Shown: positions 50,665 to 61,727 of the stretch, piece by piece | Position numbering within the stretch: position 1 is the first letter of the stretch | Layout of the letters: every line of letters starts with the position of its first letter | Source of the DNA: Aureimonas sp. AU22 | GTDB lineage: Bacteria; Pseudomonadota; Alphaproteobacteria; Rhizobiales; Rhizobiaceae | NCBI RefSeq assembly: GCF_001463745.1 | Contig: NZ_BBWJ01000044.1 | Coordinates: 1 to 64,000, forward strand | Direction: 5' to 3' | DNA: 64,000 bases | Program-made: the position numbers and the translations under genes | The notes under the pieces: generated by a model | Databases searched by the model: none | The model's input: the letters and a program-made list of their open reading frames with translations, nothing else | What the model was told of the DNA's origin: nothing

Positions 50665-51464
50665 GCTTCGAACGGCAACGGTCCGGTTCCTTCCAGAAGC
50701 GTCTTCGTCAGCTGGCCGCTCCGCTCCTCGTCGCAACGACGCTGTTCGCACCGCAGGCTCAAGCCTTCGACGACAAGCAGACAGGCGAGATCGAGACGAT
50801 CGTGCGCAACTACCTGATCGAGCATCCCGAGGTGCTTCTCGAATCGCTGCAGGCGCTGGAGACGAAGCGCGCCGCCGAGGCGAAAGCCGGGCAGAGCGAG
50901 ACGATCGCACGCCTGCAAGATCGCCTCCTGTCGTCGCCGGTCGGCACGGTCGCCGGCAATCCGGACGGCGACGTCACGCTGGTCGAGTTCTTCGACTATA
51001 ACTGCGGCTACTGTCGCCGGGCTGCCAGCGACCTGAAGGTGCTCCTCGAGAGCGATCCGAAGCTGCGGGTCGTCTACAAGGAAATCCCCGTCCTCGGTCC
51101 CCCTTCCGAGGCGGCCGCCCGTGTGAGCTTGGCGTTTCGCGAAGCCAAGCCGCAGAGCTATCCGGCCTTCCAAAAGGAACTGCTGGCTTCGCGGGCTCAG
51201 GTCGATGAGGCGCGGGCCCTTGCGGTAGCGTCCGAGATGGGCGTCGACGAAGCAACACTGCGTCCGCTGATGGGCGGCAGCACCGTCGCGGCGGCGCTCG
51301 GCGAAAGCGCGGAACTCGCAAGCGCGCTCGGCATCACCGGCACGCCAAGCTACGTCGTCGGCGACGAGCTCGTGCCCGGCGCGGTGGGTGCGGACGCGTT
51401 GGCGGAGAAGATCGCAAGCGTTCGCGCCTGCGGTTCGGCCACCTGCCCGCCGACCCCCAACTGA
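50661..51464 (+). CDS. DsbA-family thiol:disulfide oxidoreductase (ScsC-like)
   Basis: A 267-aa periplasmic thioredoxin-fold protein. Signal peptide 1-35 (basic start, hydrophobic 18-31, QAQAF). Residues 40-95 form a charged helical N-terminal extension like the oligomerisation segment of ScsC-type proteins. The active site is Cys115-G-Y-Cys118 (DYNCGYCRR), and the cis-Pro loop is GTPSYVV. Two further Cys lie near the C-terminus (RACGSATCPP). It overlaps the M48 gene (ATGA), so both envelope quality-control proteins should be made together. Confidence 0.93.
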   Translation: MSFERQRSGSFQKRLRQLAAPLLVATTLFAPQAQAFDDKQTGEIETIVRNYLIEHPEVLLESLQALETKRAAEAKAGQSETIARLQDRLLSSPVGTVAGNPDGDVTLVEFFDYNCGYCRRAASDLKVLLESDPKLRVVYKEIPVLGPPSEAAARVSLAFREAKPQSYPAFQKELLASRAQVDEARALAVASEMGVDEATLRPLMGGSTVAAALGESAELASALGITGTPSYVVGDELVPGAVGADALAEKIASVRACGSATCPPTPN

Positions 51465-51525
51465 ACTTCGCAGCCGCTGCCCGTCATCCCTGCTTTGCGC
51501 GTGGCTCGCCAAGTGTTTATAGGGC

Positions 51526-51596
51526 ACGGATCGAACGGATGCGCCGCTTCGGCGTTCGATCCGTCAAATAGCTGCCCGGCAGGCTGACGCCTGCCC
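51526..51596. repeat. Two hairpins upstream of accB
   Basis: ACGGATCGAAC (51526-51536) pairs perfectly with GTTCGATCCGT (51554-51564) around a GC-rich loop. GGCAGG-CTGACG-CCTGCC (51579-51596) follows. They lie in the 236-nt gap between dsbA-like and accB genes and may end the former or form the accBC leader. Confidence 0.5.
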
Positions 51597-51700
51597 ATTC
51601 CCGGGCTGGGATCCATGTGGTCCGGGCTCTCCGTTGCATGACTGACCGACAGCGACCGGTACATTCCGTTTCGCACGCTCGGCGAGTTCGAAGGACCATT

Positions 51701-52177
51701 ATGGAAAAGGATTCGACTGTGGACCGTTCGCTGGTGCGCGAGTTGGCCGATATCCTGAACGATACGGATCTCACCGAGATCGAGGTCGAGCAGGGCGAGC
51801 TGCGCATTCGTGTTTCGCGGCAGAAGGAATACATGCCGGCTCCCAGCTACGCTCACGCCATGCCTGCTCCGATGCAGATGCCGTCGGCGGCTCCGCAGGC
51901 GCCTGCAGCCTCCCCGGCTCCGGCGGTTTCCAGCGGCCCCGAAGTCGGTTCGGTGCCCTCGCCCATGGTCGGAACGGTCTATCTGGCCTCCGCGCCCGGC
52001 GCCAAGCAGTTCGTCGAGGTCGGTCAGACGGTGAGCGAGGGCGAGACCCTCCTGATCATCGAGGCGATGAAGACGATGAACCAGATCCCTGCACCGCGCT
52101 CGGGCACCATCAAGCGCATCTGCGTCGATAACGGCCAGCCGGTCGAGTACGGCGAGGCGCTGGTCGTCATCGGTTGA
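51701..52177 (+). CDS. accB: Biotin carboxyl carrier protein of acetyl-CoA carboxylase
   Basis: Carries biotin between the carboxylase and transferase parts of acetyl-CoA carboxylase, the first step of fatty-acid synthesis. ATG 51701 (AAGGA upstream) gives 158 aa: an N-terminal helical domain (1-40), a Pro/Ala/Met linker (45-80), and the biotinyl domain with Lys124 in EAMKTMN. The thumb is present ([16 protein letters not shown]). In-frame ATGs upstream give a basic tail of no family likeness. accC follows after 58 nt. Confidence 0.97.
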   Translation: MEKDSTVDRSLVRELADILNDTDLTEIEVEQGELRIRVSRQKEYMPAPSYAHAMPAPMQMPSAAPQAPAASPAPAVSSGPEVGSVPSPMVGTVYLASAPGAKQFVEVGQTVSEGETLLIIEAMKTMNQIPAPRSGTIKRICVDNGQPVEYGEALVVIG

Positions 52178-52235
52178 TCGCCGACGGTTCGGCACGAAGC
52201 GGTTTGACGGGCGGACGAGCATCGGAAGGGCATTC

Positions 52236-53588
<1,353 letters not shown>

Positions 53589-53595
53589 GACCCCA

Positions 53596-54267
53596 TTGGC
53601 ACGCGGCAGTCGGGACGGCAACGAGCCGCTGATCACGCCCGAACTCCTGCTGCGCGCCTACGCTGCCGGCATCTTTCCCATGGCGGAGGATGCCGACGAC
53701 CCGTCCATCCACTGGGTGGACCCGACCTTTCGAGGGATCCTGCCGCTCGACGGATTTCACGTCCCGCGCTCGCTGCGCAAGACGATCCGGCAGGCGCCGT
53801 TCGACATCCGCTTCGACACGGCCTTCGCCGCCGTCGTGGACGCCTGTGCCGAGCCTGCGCCGGGCCGCGACCAGACCTGGATCAACGCGCAGATACGCGA
53901 GCTCTATCTCGGCCTGTTCCGGATGGGTCACGCGCATTCGGTCGAGGCGTGGGCAGACGGCGAGTTGGTGGGCGGCCTGTACGGGGTGAGTCTGGGGGCG
54001 GCCTTCTTCGGCGAGAGCATGTTCTCGCGGCGGACCGACGCCTCGAAGGTGCCGCTGGTCTACCTATGGGACCGGCTGCGCCGCAGCGGCTTCACGCTGC
54101 TCGACACCCAGTTCCTCACCGGTCATCTCCAGCGCTTCGGCGCGGTCGAGATCCGTCGGGTGCGATACAAGGAACTCCTCGCCGACGCGATCGTCCGCGA
54201 TGCGGACTTTCACTGCGCCGGCGGCACGACGGAGTCGGTTTTGCAGTCCTTGAGCCAGACGTCGTAG
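53596..54267 (+). CDS. aat: Leucyl/phenylalanyl-tRNA--protein transferase
   Basis: Adds Leu or Phe to proteins with N-terminal Arg or Lys, marking them for ClpAP by the N-end rule. The 223-aa product starts at a TTG (53596) 7 nt after accC. No better start is in frame. Family blocks are [57 protein letters not shown] and [16 protein letters not shown]. The last 58 nt overlap the convergent DUF2155 gene. Confidence 0.95.
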   Translation: MARGSRDGNEPLITPELLLRAYAAGIFPMAEDADDPSIHWVDPTFRGILPLDGFHVPRSLRKTIRQAPFDIRFDTAFAAVVDACAEPAPGRDQTWINAQIRELYLGLFRMGHAHSVEAWADGELVGGLYGVSLGAAFFGESMFSRRTDASKVPLVYLWDRLRRSGFTLLDTQFLTGHLQRFGAVEIRRVRYKELLADAIVRDADFHCAGGTTESVLQSLSQTS

Positions 54268-54617
54268 ACGGGGTGCTCGACGGCGTTGAGGCCGGGCGAA
54301 TCCGCGAACATCCACCCTGTGAAGATACGGCGGATCTCACGCTCCAGCGTGATCTCGTCCACTTCGATGAAACCGTCCGTCTTGGGCGCCTCGTCCTGCG
54401 TGCGCGTGAAGCAGGCGCGCGGCGTCACCTGCAGCGCGCCGAACTGCACGGTCTCGTTGATCCGCACGTCGAACGTGGTGATCCGGCCGGTGATCTTGTC
54501 GAGACCGGAGAAAACGGCTGTCTCGTTCTCGACCCGCGCGGCTGAGGCGATCGACGGCAGGGCGAAGGCCAAGGCCAGCACCGCAGCGACGCGCGCAGCG
54601 AACAATCCGACGCTCAT
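54210..54617 (-). CDS. DUF2155 secreted protein
   Basis: A 135-aa exported protein of the alphaproteobacterial DUF2155 family. Signal peptide 1-26 ([18 protein letters not shown] then IASAARVEN). The domain shows [16 protein letters not shown], the conserved [14 protein letters not shown], and [28 protein letters not shown], with two Cys that may form a disulfide. Function unknown. The neighbourhood accC-aat-DUF2155-NDUFA12 is one I recognise from other rhizobia. It overlaps aat by 58 nt at the 3' end. Confidence 0.92.
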   Translation of the reverse strand: MSVGLFAARVAAVLALAFALPSIASAARVENETAVFSGLDKITGRITTFDVRINETVQFGALQVTPRACFTRTQDEAPKTDGFIEVDEITLEREIRRIFTGWMFADSPGLNAVEHPVYDVWLKDCKTDSVVPPAQ

Positions 54618-54634
54618 GTAGCGATCCCGCCCGA

Positions 54635-55015
54635 TCAGGGCGTCCAGGCGTCGTAGTCGCCCGTCACGCGCGGCCGTTCCGCCGTGTTGAGAAGCGAACC
54701 CTTGGGCCGGTAGGCGAAACGCGTGCCGGTCTGGTTCGGCAAGTGCGGCTTCTGCCACTCACGCGGCTTGTAGTTCTCGTCCACCGGCGGCGTATCCACC
54801 CTGTGGTGCATCCAGCCGTGCCAGCCATCACCGATCTGCGTGGCTTCCGCCTCGCCGGCATAGATCACCCAGCGGCGCTTGCCGTCGGCCGACTGGTAGT
54901 AGACGTTGCCGCGCTCGTCCTCGCCCACACGCTTTCCGAAGCGCCAGGTATGGAACCGCGTCCCGATCGTCTGGCCGTTCCACCAGGTGAAGATCTGCAG
55001 CAGCCAGGGTTTCAT
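54635..55015 (-). CDS. NADH:ubiquinone oxidoreductase accessory subunit NDUFA12 (B17.2-like)
   Basis: A 126-aa homologue of the mitochondrial complex I accessory subunit NDUFA12, one of the few supernumerary subunits present in alphaproteobacteria. The core block VGEDERGNVYYQSADGKRRWVIYAGEAEA is typical, followed by WHGWMHHRVDTPP and a Trp/His/Pro-rich tail. It should sit on the peripheral arm of complex I. It lies upstream of DUF2155 (17-nt gap) on the minus strand and far from any nuo cluster in this window. Confidence 0.94.
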   Translation of the reverse strand: MKPWLLQIFTWWNGQTIGTRFHTWRFGKRVGEDERGNVYYQSADGKRRWVIYAGEAEATQIGDGWHGWMHHRVDTPPVDENYKPREWQKPHLPNQTGTRFAYRPKGSLLNTAERPRVTGDYDAWTP

Positions 55016-55070
55016 CGCATCATGTCCGTTGGGCCTTGGCGGCGGTTATGCTGCCGCGGCCGGGAAAAGT

Positions 55071-55574
55071 CTAGGCGTCGAAGGCGCCGAGGGGTCGCTC
55101 GAGAACCACGGCGGCAAGGCCCAGGCCGCCATCCGAGGCGCCGACGCGCGCGAAGCCGAGCGCGATGTAGAAGTCGAGGGCCCTGGCGTTGGCTTCCTCG
55201 ACCTCGACGCGAATGCGCGTCGCCTGGGGGAAGCTCCCGGCAATCTCGGAAAACAGGTCGGTGCCGATGCCCTGCCCCTGCACGTCGGGCCGAACGTAGA
55301 GCTGATGCAGAACGAGGAGCGTCCGATCGTCGCTGGCCGCGCGGGCGAACGCCATGCCGCCGAGCCGCGTCCCGTCGTCAGCCACCAGGAACTCCGAGTC
55401 CGGCAAAGCCAGACGCGCGCGCAGTGCCTCCTCGCTGTAGGACGAGCCCGTGATCGCGGACACGCGCTCCGGGTCATGGATGGCACCGTAGGTCGCCTGC
55501 CACGTCTCGGCGAGGAGCCTGCTCACCGCCGCCATGTCGCGCGCCGTCGCGGTGCGGACGAAGTAGACGCTCAT
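55071..55574 (-). CDS. GNAT N-acetyltransferase
   Basis: A 167-aa acetyltransferase-fold protein. [25 protein letters not shown] is a typical GNAT opening. The acetyl-CoA loop is [15 protein letters not shown], and [20 protein letters not shown] forms motif B. The substrate is unknown. ATG 55574 overlaps the gatB stop (ATGA), so it is translationally coupled to gatB. The protein differs from the other GNAT in this operon, so the two are not a recent duplication. Confidence 0.88.
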   Translation of the reverse strand: MSVYFVRTATARDMAAVSRLLAETWQATYGAIHDPERVSAITGSSYSEEALRARLALPDSEFLVADDGTRLGGMAFARAASDDRTLLVLHQLYVRPDVQGQGIGTDLFSEIAGSFPQATRIRVEVEEANARALDFYIALGFARVGASDGGLGLAAVVLERPLGAFDA

Positions 55575-57070
55575 TCCAGCCCGAGCTTTGCCTTGACGAG
55601 GTCGTTGACGGCCTGCGGGTTGGCCTTGCCGCCGGTCGCCCGCATGACCTGTCCGACGAACCATCCGGCAAGCGTCGGCTTGGCGATCGCCTGCGCTACC
55701 TTGTCGGGGTTCGCGGCGATCACCTCGTCCACGGCCTTCTCGATGGCGCCGGTGTCGGTCACTTGGCGTAGGCCGCGGCTTTCCACCAGCTCGCGCGGGT
55801 CGCCGCCTTCGGTCCAGACGATCTCGAAAAGATCCTTGGCGATCTTGCCGGAGATCGTGCCCTCGCGGATCAGGTCGAGCACGGTGCCCAGCTGTTCGGC
55901 CGAGACCGGTGTGTCCTCGATCGCCTTGCCGCTCTTGTTCAAGGCGCCGAGGAGGTCGTTGATTACCCAGTTCGCCGCCTGCTTGGCGTCGCGGCCTTTG
56001 GCGACCTTCTCGAAGAAGTCGGCGATCGACTTTTCCGAGACGAGGATCGACGCGTCGTAGGCGGAAAGGCCCGCCTCGTTCATCAGTCGCAGGCGCTTGT
56101 CGTCCGGAAGTTCAGGCAGATCGGCGCGCAGGTCCTCCACGAAGGCGTCGTCGAACTCCAGCGGCAGGAGGTCGGGGTCGGGGAAGTAGCGATAGTCGTG
56201 CGCGTCCTCCTTGGAGCGCATGGCGCGGGTCTCGCCCTTCGCGGGATCGAACAGGCGCGTTTCCTGATCGATCGATCCGCCGTCCTCCAGGATCGCGATC
56301 TGACGCCGCGCCTCCGATTCGATCGCCTGGCCGACGAAGCGGATCGAGTTGACGTTCTTGATCTCGCAGCGCGTGCCGAACGGGCCACCGGGACGGCGCA
56401 CCGACACGTTCACGTCGGCGCGCATGGAGCCCTCGTCCATGTTGCCGTCGCATGTGCCGAGATAACGCAGGATGGTGCGCAGCTTGGTGAGGTAGGCGCG
56501 CGCCTCGTCGGCCGAACGCATGTCCGGCTTCGAGACGATCTCCATCAGCGCCACGCCCGACCGGTTGAGATCTACGAAGGACATGGTCGCATGCTGGTCG
56601 TGCATCGACTTGCCGGCGTCCTGCTCGAGATGCAGGCGCTCGACGCCGACCTCGATCTCCTCGAACTGCCCCTTCGAGTCCGGTCCGACCGCGACGATCA
56701 CGGTGCCCTCGCCGACGATCGGCTGGAGGAACTGCGAGATCTGATAGCCCTGCGGCAGGTCCGGATAAAAGTAGTTCTTCCTGTCGAACACCGAGCGGTT
56801 GTTGATCTCGGCCTTGAGGCCAAGGCCCGTGCGCACCGCCTGGCGGACGCACTCGATGTTGATCACCGGCAGCATTCCCGGCATGGCCGCATCGACCAGC
56901 GACACGTTGTCGTTGGGCTCGGCGCCGAACTGCGTCGACGCGCCGGAGAAGAGCTTCGATTCCGACAGAACCTGCGCGTGGACTTCCATGCCGATCACGA
57001 TCTCCCAATCCCCGGTCGCGCCGGGGATCAGCTTCTTCGGATCGGGGGTGCGGGTATCGACGAGGGTCAT
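55571..57070 (-). CDS. gatB: Asp/Glu-tRNA amidotransferase subunit B
   Basis: The tRNA-binding kinase subunit of GatCAB, which makes Gln-tRNA and/or Asn-tRNA from mischarged tRNAs. The 499-aa protein has the cradle-domain signature [28 protein letters not shown]-type [32 protein letters not shown] and [13 protein letters not shown], and the C-terminal YqeY-like tail domain ending [12 protein letters not shown]. Complete. It follows gatA by 81 nt. Confidence 0.97.
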   Translation of the reverse strand: MTLVDTRTPDPKKLIPGATGDWEIVIGMEVHAQVLSESKLFSGASTQFGAEPNDNVSLVDAAMPGMLPVINIECVRQAVRTGLGLKAEINNRSVFDRKNYFYPDLPQGYQISQFLQPIVGEGTVIVAVGPDSKGQFEEIEVGVERLHLEQDAGKSMHDQHATMSFVDLNRSGVALMEIVSKPDMRSADEARAYLTKLRTILRYLGTCDGNMDEGSMRADVNVSVRRPGGPFGTRCEIKNVNSIRFVGQAIESEARRQIAILEDGGSIDQETRLFDPAKGETRAMRSKEDAHDYRYFPDPDLLPLEFDDAFVEDLRADLPELPDDKRLRLMNEAGLSAYDASILVSEKSIADFFEKVAKGRDAKQAANWVINDLLGALNKSGKAIEDTPVSAEQLGTVLDLIREGTISGKIAKDLFEIVWTEGGDPRELVESRGLRQVTDTGAIEKAVDEVIAANPDKVAQAIAKPTLAGWFVGQVMRATGGKANPQAVNDLVKAKLGLE

Positions 57071-57151
57071 CGGGCGAACTCGTAAATCTCGGGGCGCAAA
57101 CGGATTGCGGTCATTCGGTCGAAGCGTCGCGACGCGTCGGAAGTCGGGAGC

Positions 57152-58633
57152 TTACCACCAGCGTTTCGGCGAGAAGCGGCCCGCGCTCTTTTCGATCACG
57201 GCGGCGGTGGCGAACAGCGTTTCCTCATCGAACGGTCGGCCGATGAGTTGCAGCCCAAGCGGCGTTCCCTCGCTGGACAGGCCTGCCGGCACCGCGATGC
57301 CGGGCAGACCGGCGAGGTTGACCGTGATCGTGAACACGTCCTGCAGATACATCGCGACCGGATCGGCTGCGAGCGCGGCATCGCCGATGGCGAAGGCCGC
57401 GGACGGCGTCGTCGGCGTCAGAAGCGCGTCCACCCCTTCGGCGAACACCGTCTCGAAGTCGCGCTTGATGAGCGTGCGGACCTTCTGCGCCTTCAGGTAG
57501 TAGGCGTCGTAGTAGCCCGCGGAGAGCACGTAGGTGCCGATCATGATGCGGCGCTTCACCTCGCGACCGAAACCGGCAGCGCGGGTGTTCTCGTACATTT
57601 CCGCGATGTCCTTGCCTGGGACGCGCAACCCGTAGCGCACACCGTCGTAGCGCGCGAGATTGGACGAGGCTTCGGCGGGAGCGACGATGTAGTAGGCCGG
57701 CAAGGCGTATTTCGTATGGGGAAGCGAGACGTCGACGATCTCGGCGCCGGCTTCCCGCAGGGTCGCGATGCCCTTCTGCCAAAGCGCCTCGATCTCGGCC
57801 GGCATGCCTTCGACGCGGTATTCGCGCGGGATGCCGATGCGCAAACCTTTGACGGATCGACCCACCGACGCCTCGTAGTCCGGAACCGGACGGTCCACCG
57901 AGGTCGTGTCCTTCGGATCGACCGAGGCCATCGACTTCAGGAGAATCGCCGCGTCGCGCACGTCGCGAGCCACCGGTCCGGCCTGATCGAGAGACGACGC
58001 ATAGGCAACGATACCCCAGCGTGAACAGCGGCCATAGGTCGGCTTGATGCCGACGGTGCCGGTGAAGGCCGCCGGCTGCCGGATCGATCCGCCGGTATCG
58101 GTCGCCGTCGCCCCGGCGCACAGACGCGCGGCCACGGCGGCGGACGAGCCGCCCGACGAGCCGCCGGGCACGAGCGCGACGTCGGAGCCTTCCCTCCGCC
58201 ACGGGTTCACCACCGGACCGTCGTAGCTCGATTCGTTCGACGAGCCCATGGCGAACTCGTCCATGTTCAGCTTGCCGAGCATGACCGCGCCATCGGACCA
58301 GAGATTGGCCGTCACGGTCGACTCGTAGCGTGGCTTGAAACCGTCGAGGATGCGGGAGGAAGCCTGCGTACGGACGCCCTCCACCGCGAAGAGGTCCTTC
58401 ACGCCGAGCGGAATGCCCTCCAGCGCACCGCCCTGTCCGGCGGCAAGCCTCGCGTCCGACGCAGCGGCCATCGCACGCGCCTTCTCGGGCGTCACGGCCA
58501 CATAGGCGTTGAGCGCGCCGTTCGCCGTGTCGATCGCACCGAGATACGCGTCGGTCAGTTCGGTGGCCTTGAAGGACTTCGCCTTCAGGGCGTCGCGGGC
58601 TTCGGCGATGGTCAGTTCGGTGAGGTCGGTCAT
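57152..58633 (-). CDS. gatA: Asp/Glu-tRNA amidotransferase subunit A
   Basis: The glutaminase/amidotransferase subunit of GatCAB. ATG 58633 gives 493 aa. The Ser-cisSer-Lys triad is Lys79 (GVKDLF), Ser159 (PGGSSGGSS) and Ser183 ([10 protein letters not shown]), with spacing as in characterised GatA. Its ATG overlaps the stop of an upstream GNAT gene (ATGA), so the gene order is gatC-GNAT-gatA-gatB-GNAT. Confidence 0.97.
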   Translation of the reverse strand: MTDLTELTIAEARDALKAKSFKATELTDAYLGAIDTANGALNAYVAVTPEKARAMAAASDARLAAGQGGALEGIPLGVKDLFAVEGVRTQASSRILDGFKPRYESTVTANLWSDGAVMLGKLNMDEFAMGSSNESSYDGPVVNPWRREGSDVALVPGGSSGGSSAAVAARLCAGATATDTGGSIRQPAAFTGTVGIKPTYGRCSRWGIVAYASSLDQAGPVARDVRDAAILLKSMASVDPKDTTSVDRPVPDYEASVGRSVKGLRIGIPREYRVEGMPAEIEALWQKGIATLREAGAEIVDVSLPHTKYALPAYYIVAPAEASSNLARYDGVRYGLRVPGKDIAEMYENTRAAGFGREVKRRIMIGTYVLSAGYYDAYYLKAQKVRTLIKRDFETVFAEGVDALLTPTTPSAAFAIGDAALAADPVAMYLQDVFTITVNLAGLPGIAVPAGLSSEGTPLGLQLIGRPFDEETLFATAAVIEKSAGRFSPKRWW

Positions 58634-59157
58634 GGTCTCGCTACGTCGAGGGGTCGGGACGCGGCCGTTTCGGCGTCGCGTCGCGCGAGCGTCTTTCGAT
58701 AGAAGGCGGCGTAGCCGCTCTCGGGGTAGTCCGCAAAGGCACCGCAAGCTTCGAAACCCGCGCGCTCGTAGGAACGACGGGCAGCCGCAAAGCCGATGCC
58801 TGTCTCCAGCGCGAGTTCGCCGAGGTTCTGCGACTGCGCCTCGGCTTCGATCCGTGCGAGAAGGCGGGCGGCCAGCCCTCGTCCGCGAAAGGCGGGGCGA
58901 AGGTACATCCGCTTCACTTCGCCGAGGCGATCGTCGTGGCGCTTCAGCGCTCCGCAGCCGACGGCCTCGCCGTCGATCCGGACCAGAAACGTCGTCGTGT
59001 CCGGGCGCGCCATCTCGTCCGCCGTCATGCGGAACTTGAATTCGTCCGGCGTATCCGGATCCTGCTCGTCGATTGCGTCGTTCAGCTCGGCGATCAGCGC
59101 CCGGAGGTCATCCTGGAGCGGCGTCTCGATCCGGATCTCGACGTCGCCGTCCGTCAT
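58630..59157 (-). CDS. GNAT N-acetyltransferase between gatC and gatA
   Basis: A 175-aa GNAT-fold protein with [35 protein letters not shown] (motif A with R-G-x-G-L-A) and [18 protein letters not shown] (motif B). It overlaps gatC at its start and gatA at its end, both by ATGA, so all three are translationally coupled. Nothing shows that it acts on the amidotransferase. The family includes small-molecule and protein N-acetylases. Confidence 0.9.
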   Translation of the reverse strand: MTDGDVEIRIETPLQDDLRALIAELNDAIDEQDPDTPDEFKFRMTADEMARPDTTTFLVRIDGEAVGCGALKRHDDRLGEVKRMYLRPAFRGRGLAARLLARIEAEAQSQNLGELALETGIGFAAARRSYERAGFEACGAFADYPESGYAAFYRKTLARRDAETAASRPLDVARP

Positions 59158-59441
59158 TCCACGACCTTCGGCACGAGGAAGAAATGCGCCTCCGTCACCG
59201 GGGCGTTGGCGACGATGTCGTCTGCCTTGTGTCCGTCGGTCACGGCGTCCTCGCGCTTCTTCATCTCGGTCGGCGTCACCGACGTCATGGGTTCGACACC
59301 CGCGACGTCGACTTCGCCGAGCTGCTCGACGAAGCCGAGGATGGCGTTCAGTTCGCCCTGCATGGTCGCGACGTCGTCCTCGGACACCGCGATGCGGGCG
59401 AGACGGGCGACGCGACGAACGGTGGCGGTATCGACGGACAT
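59154..59441 (-). CDS. gatC: Asp/Glu-tRNA amidotransferase subunit C
   Basis: The 95-aa stabilising subunit that wraps around GatA. ATG 59441 opens [23 protein letters not shown], the usual GatC N-terminus, with [21 protein letters not shown] in the middle and the C-terminal [10 protein letters not shown]. Length is normal. It heads the gat operon. Confidence 0.95.
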   Translation of the reverse strand: MSVDTATVRRVARLARIAVSEDDVATMQGELNAILGFVEQLGEVDVAGVEPMTSVTPTEMKKREDAVTDGHKADDIVANAPVTEAHFFLVPKVVE

Positions 59442-59528
59442 GCGCTTTCCCGGACTGTTGGATGAGACGGTGCTATATCGACGGGGTTGCCCGGAAGCAA
59501 CGCCGTCGAACATCTCGGGAGCGTCGCG

Positions 59529-60230
59529 TCAGATGTCGAAAGGCTGGCCGATCTCAGGCATAAGCACCCGTGACGCCTCGTCTTCCATCGCCTCCAGGAA
59601 GCGGTGGGGATCCGCGTCGAGGATCGGCATGGTGCCCCAATGCAGCGGCACGATGGTCTTGAAATTGAAATAGCGCCGGCAGGCGAGCGCCGCCACCGCG
59701 CCGCCCATCGTCAGGCGATCGCCGATCGGCACGAGACCGATCTTCGGCTGGTGCAGCTCTTCGATGAGCGCCATGTCGCCGAAAATGTCGGTATCACCCA
59801 TGTGATAGACGCTGTTGCCGTCGTCGAAGTGGATGACGAGCCCGTTCGGCATCCCGAGATACGTGACGGTTCCGTTCTCCTCGACGCTCGCCGAGGAGTG
59901 GAACGCCTGCGTCAGCGTGACCGAGAAGTCGGTGAACTTGACTGTTCCGCCGGTGTTGGCGGGCTCGATGCTCCCGACGCCCTTGGACTTCAGCCAACTC
60001 ACCAGCTCGTAGGTGCCGACGACCTTCGCGCCCGTTCGCTTCGCGATCTCGACCGTATCGCCCACGTGGTCCGAATGGCCGTGCGACAGGAGGATATGCG
60101 TCGCCCCTTCCGACGCCTTGGCCACGTCCCCATGGAAATGCGGGTTTCCGCTTAGGAACGGGTCGATCAGGATCACGGATCGGCCGGTGTCGATGCGAAA
60201 CGCCGAATGTCCGAAATAGGTCATCTTCAT
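59529..60230 (-). CDS. UPF0173 metal-dependent hydrolase (metallo-beta-lactamase fold)
   Basis: A 233-aa protein of the UPF0173 group. The metallo-beta-lactamase motif is SHGHSDHVGD, preceded by MKMTYFGHSAFRI and ILIDPFLSGNP. Further ligands are in QAFHSS, MGDTDIFGD and PLHWGTMP. ATG 60230 has GGAG upstream. No substrate is established. It lies 87 nt upstream of gatC in the same direction and is divergent from ruvX. Confidence 0.93.
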   Translation of the reverse strand: MKMTYFGHSAFRIDTGRSVILIDPFLSGNPHFHGDVAKASEGATHILLSHGHSDHVGDTVEIAKRTGAKVVGTYELVSWLKSKGVGSIEPANTGGTVKFTDFSVTLTQAFHSSASVEENGTVTYLGMPNGLVIHFDDGNSVYHMGDTDIFGDMALIEELHQPKIGLVPIGDRLTMGGAVAALACRRYFNFKTIVPLHWGTMPILDADPHRFLEAMEDEASRVLMPEIGQPFDI

Positions 60231-60316
60231 GCTAGGGGTCTCCTCGTTCACCGATCGACGATGATGCCGCTCGGTCGAAGAAGCTAGCGCCGAAGGCGAC
60301 ACATCAAGGACGTGAC

Positions 60317-60796
60317 ATGGTGATCGCCGATCTCTCCGAGCTGCTGCCGCTGCGAGCGGCTGGCGGTACGGCCGTGGGGCTCGATCTCGGAACCAAGACG
60401 ATCGGCGTCGCGGTGTCGGATCTGGGCTGGCGCTTCGCGACCCCTCGCCAGGTCATCCGCCGAGCGAAGTTCCAGGCCGATGCCGTTGCGTTGACAGCAT
60501 TTCTCGGTGCGATGGACGCACGTATCGTGGTGATGGGGCTCCCGCTCAACATGGACGGGAGCGAAGGTCCGCGCGTGCAGTCGACCCGTGCCTTCGTGCG
60601 CAACTACCAGCGGATCGATCCGCGTCCCGTGGTCTTCTGGGACGAGCGGCTCTCGACCGTGGCAGCCGAGCGCGGCCTTCTGGAAATGGACGTCTCGCGA
60701 CGCCAACGGGCCGAACGCATCGATTCGGCCGCGGCGTCCTTCATCCTTCAAGGCGCCTTGGACAGGCTTTCCAGGCTGGCCGAACCGCGCGAATAG
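60317..60796 (+). CDS. ruvX: Holliday junction resolvase-like RuvX (YqgF)
   Basis: A 159-aa RNase H-fold protein needed for maturation of the 5' end of 16S rRNA in E. coli and likened to Holliday junction resolvases. Active-site type acidic residues are seen in [15 protein letters not shown], the Glu of [12 protein letters not shown], and the final Asp in [26 protein letters not shown] is the other family block. It overlaps the convergent DUF6105 gene by 49 nt at the 3' end. Confidence 0.94.
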   Translation: MVIADLSELLPLRAAGGTAVGLDLGTKTIGVAVSDLGWRFATPRQVIRRAKFQADAVALTAFLGAMDARIVVMGLPLNMDGSEGPRVQSTRAFVRNYQRIDPRPVVFWDERLSTVAAERGLLEMDVSRRQRAERIDSAAASFILQGALDRLSRLAEPRE

Positions 60797-61065
60797 CGCT
60801 CCCGCAGAAAGGCGAGGATCGGCTTTCTCCGGCGAAAGGCGTAGAGCGCCAGAACGATCAGGCTGTCCAGGATCAGAGCCCGCACCACCAGTGGCGGCAG
60901 GGACTCGGCCGGCACTCCCAGCACCGCCGCATAGACACCGAAGACGGTGTCGTACATGTCGCGCGAGAAGAAGTGCATCCCGAAGCCCCAGTCGTTCGAC
61001 GCGAGCGTCAGCCAGAGAACCAGGAAGCCGATCGGCAGGAACCAGAGTGAGAGAAGCCAACGCAT
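60748..61065 (-). CDS. DUF6105 family membrane protein
   Basis: A 105-aa protein with two membrane spans (about 3-22 and 60-76), opening [19 protein letters not shown] and continuing [21 protein letters not shown], which resembles the rhizobial DUF6105 family. A basic C-terminal tail ([16 protein letters not shown]) follows. Function unknown. ATG 61065 sits on the stop of the upstream membrane gene, so the pair is coupled. It overlaps ruvX antiparallel. Confidence 0.8.
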   Translation of the reverse strand: MRWLLSLWFLPIGFLVLWLTLASNDWGFGMHFFSRDMYDTVFGVYAAVLGVPAESLPPLVVRALILDSLIVLALYAFRRRKPILAFLRERYSRGSASLESLSKAP

Positions 61066-61577
61066 CAGCGGTCGCCTTCCCGACGCTCGTCGCGCTGGCG
61101 CGGAATGGAAGCGTTGATGGCGGCGACGGTGCGGCGGAAGGCCATCTCGTCCAACTCGTCCTCCTCGTCGGGCGCGAAGATACAGCCGTCGAAAGCGAGA
61201 GCAAGCAGGCTGAGGCCGAGGGACCAGAACGCGAGATCCAGTCGATCGAACACGGCGGCAAAGGGCACGCCGAACAATGTTGCCGCGATCACCATGGCGG
61301 AGCACACGCCGATACCGGCAAAGCTCAGGAGTTCGCCCTGGCGCACTTCGGCAGTCGTGCCGCCGTGGATACGGATCAACGCGACGGCGAGCAGCGCGGC
61401 CGTGCCGATGCACAGAAGCGAGACACCGAGACCGACGAGGCCGATACCGACCGGCGACTCGAGAAGCACCCCGCCGACCGCCAAATGTCCGTTGAGATGC
61501 AGGATCTCGTTGGCGCCGGTCACCGCGAGAAAGCCGGCCCAGGTCGAGAGTGCGAAGGTCGTGGGTATGCGCTTCAC
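61065..61577 (-). CDS. Hypothetical four-span membrane protein
   Basis: A 170-aa protein starting at GTG 61577. Hydrophobic segments at about 8-22, 33-67 (probably one long or two short), 83-105 and 113-130 are followed by an acidic motif (APDEEDELDEM) and a charged tail. I do not recognise a family. Coupled to the DUF6105 gene. A perfect CtrA-type box ends 20 nt before its start codon, an unusually close position. Confidence 0.7.
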   Translation of the reverse strand: MKRIPTTFALSTWAGFLAVTGANEILHLNGHLAVGGVLLESPVGIGLVGLGVSLLCIGTAALLAVALIRIHGGTTAEVRQGELLSFAGIGVCSAMVIAATLFGVPFAAVFDRLDLAFWSLGLSLLALAFDGCIFAPDEEDELDEMAFRRTVAAINASIPRQRDERREGDR

Positions 61578-61596
61578 GGGCCAGCCCTCCGGACGG

Positions 61597-61612
61597 TTAA
61601 TGAAAACTTAAC
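61597..61612. promoter_or_regulatory. CtrA box, TTAA-N7-TTAAC
   Basis: TTAA-TGAAAAC-TTAAC is a perfect match to the full CtrA consensus and lies in the 150-nt divergent gap between the four-span protein (start 61577) and pyrB. A TTAAC half site occurs again within GGTTAACCC near 61665. Confidence 0.6.
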
Positions 61613-61727
61613 GCCAACATCCCCGCTTCGCTCCCTGCCCGCAACGTGAACCCGTCGGGATGGTTAACCCGGCGCCCGATACAGTGGTCGTCGCGCTTGT
61701 GGCCCCTGCCCGTTTCTCCTATAGGCC

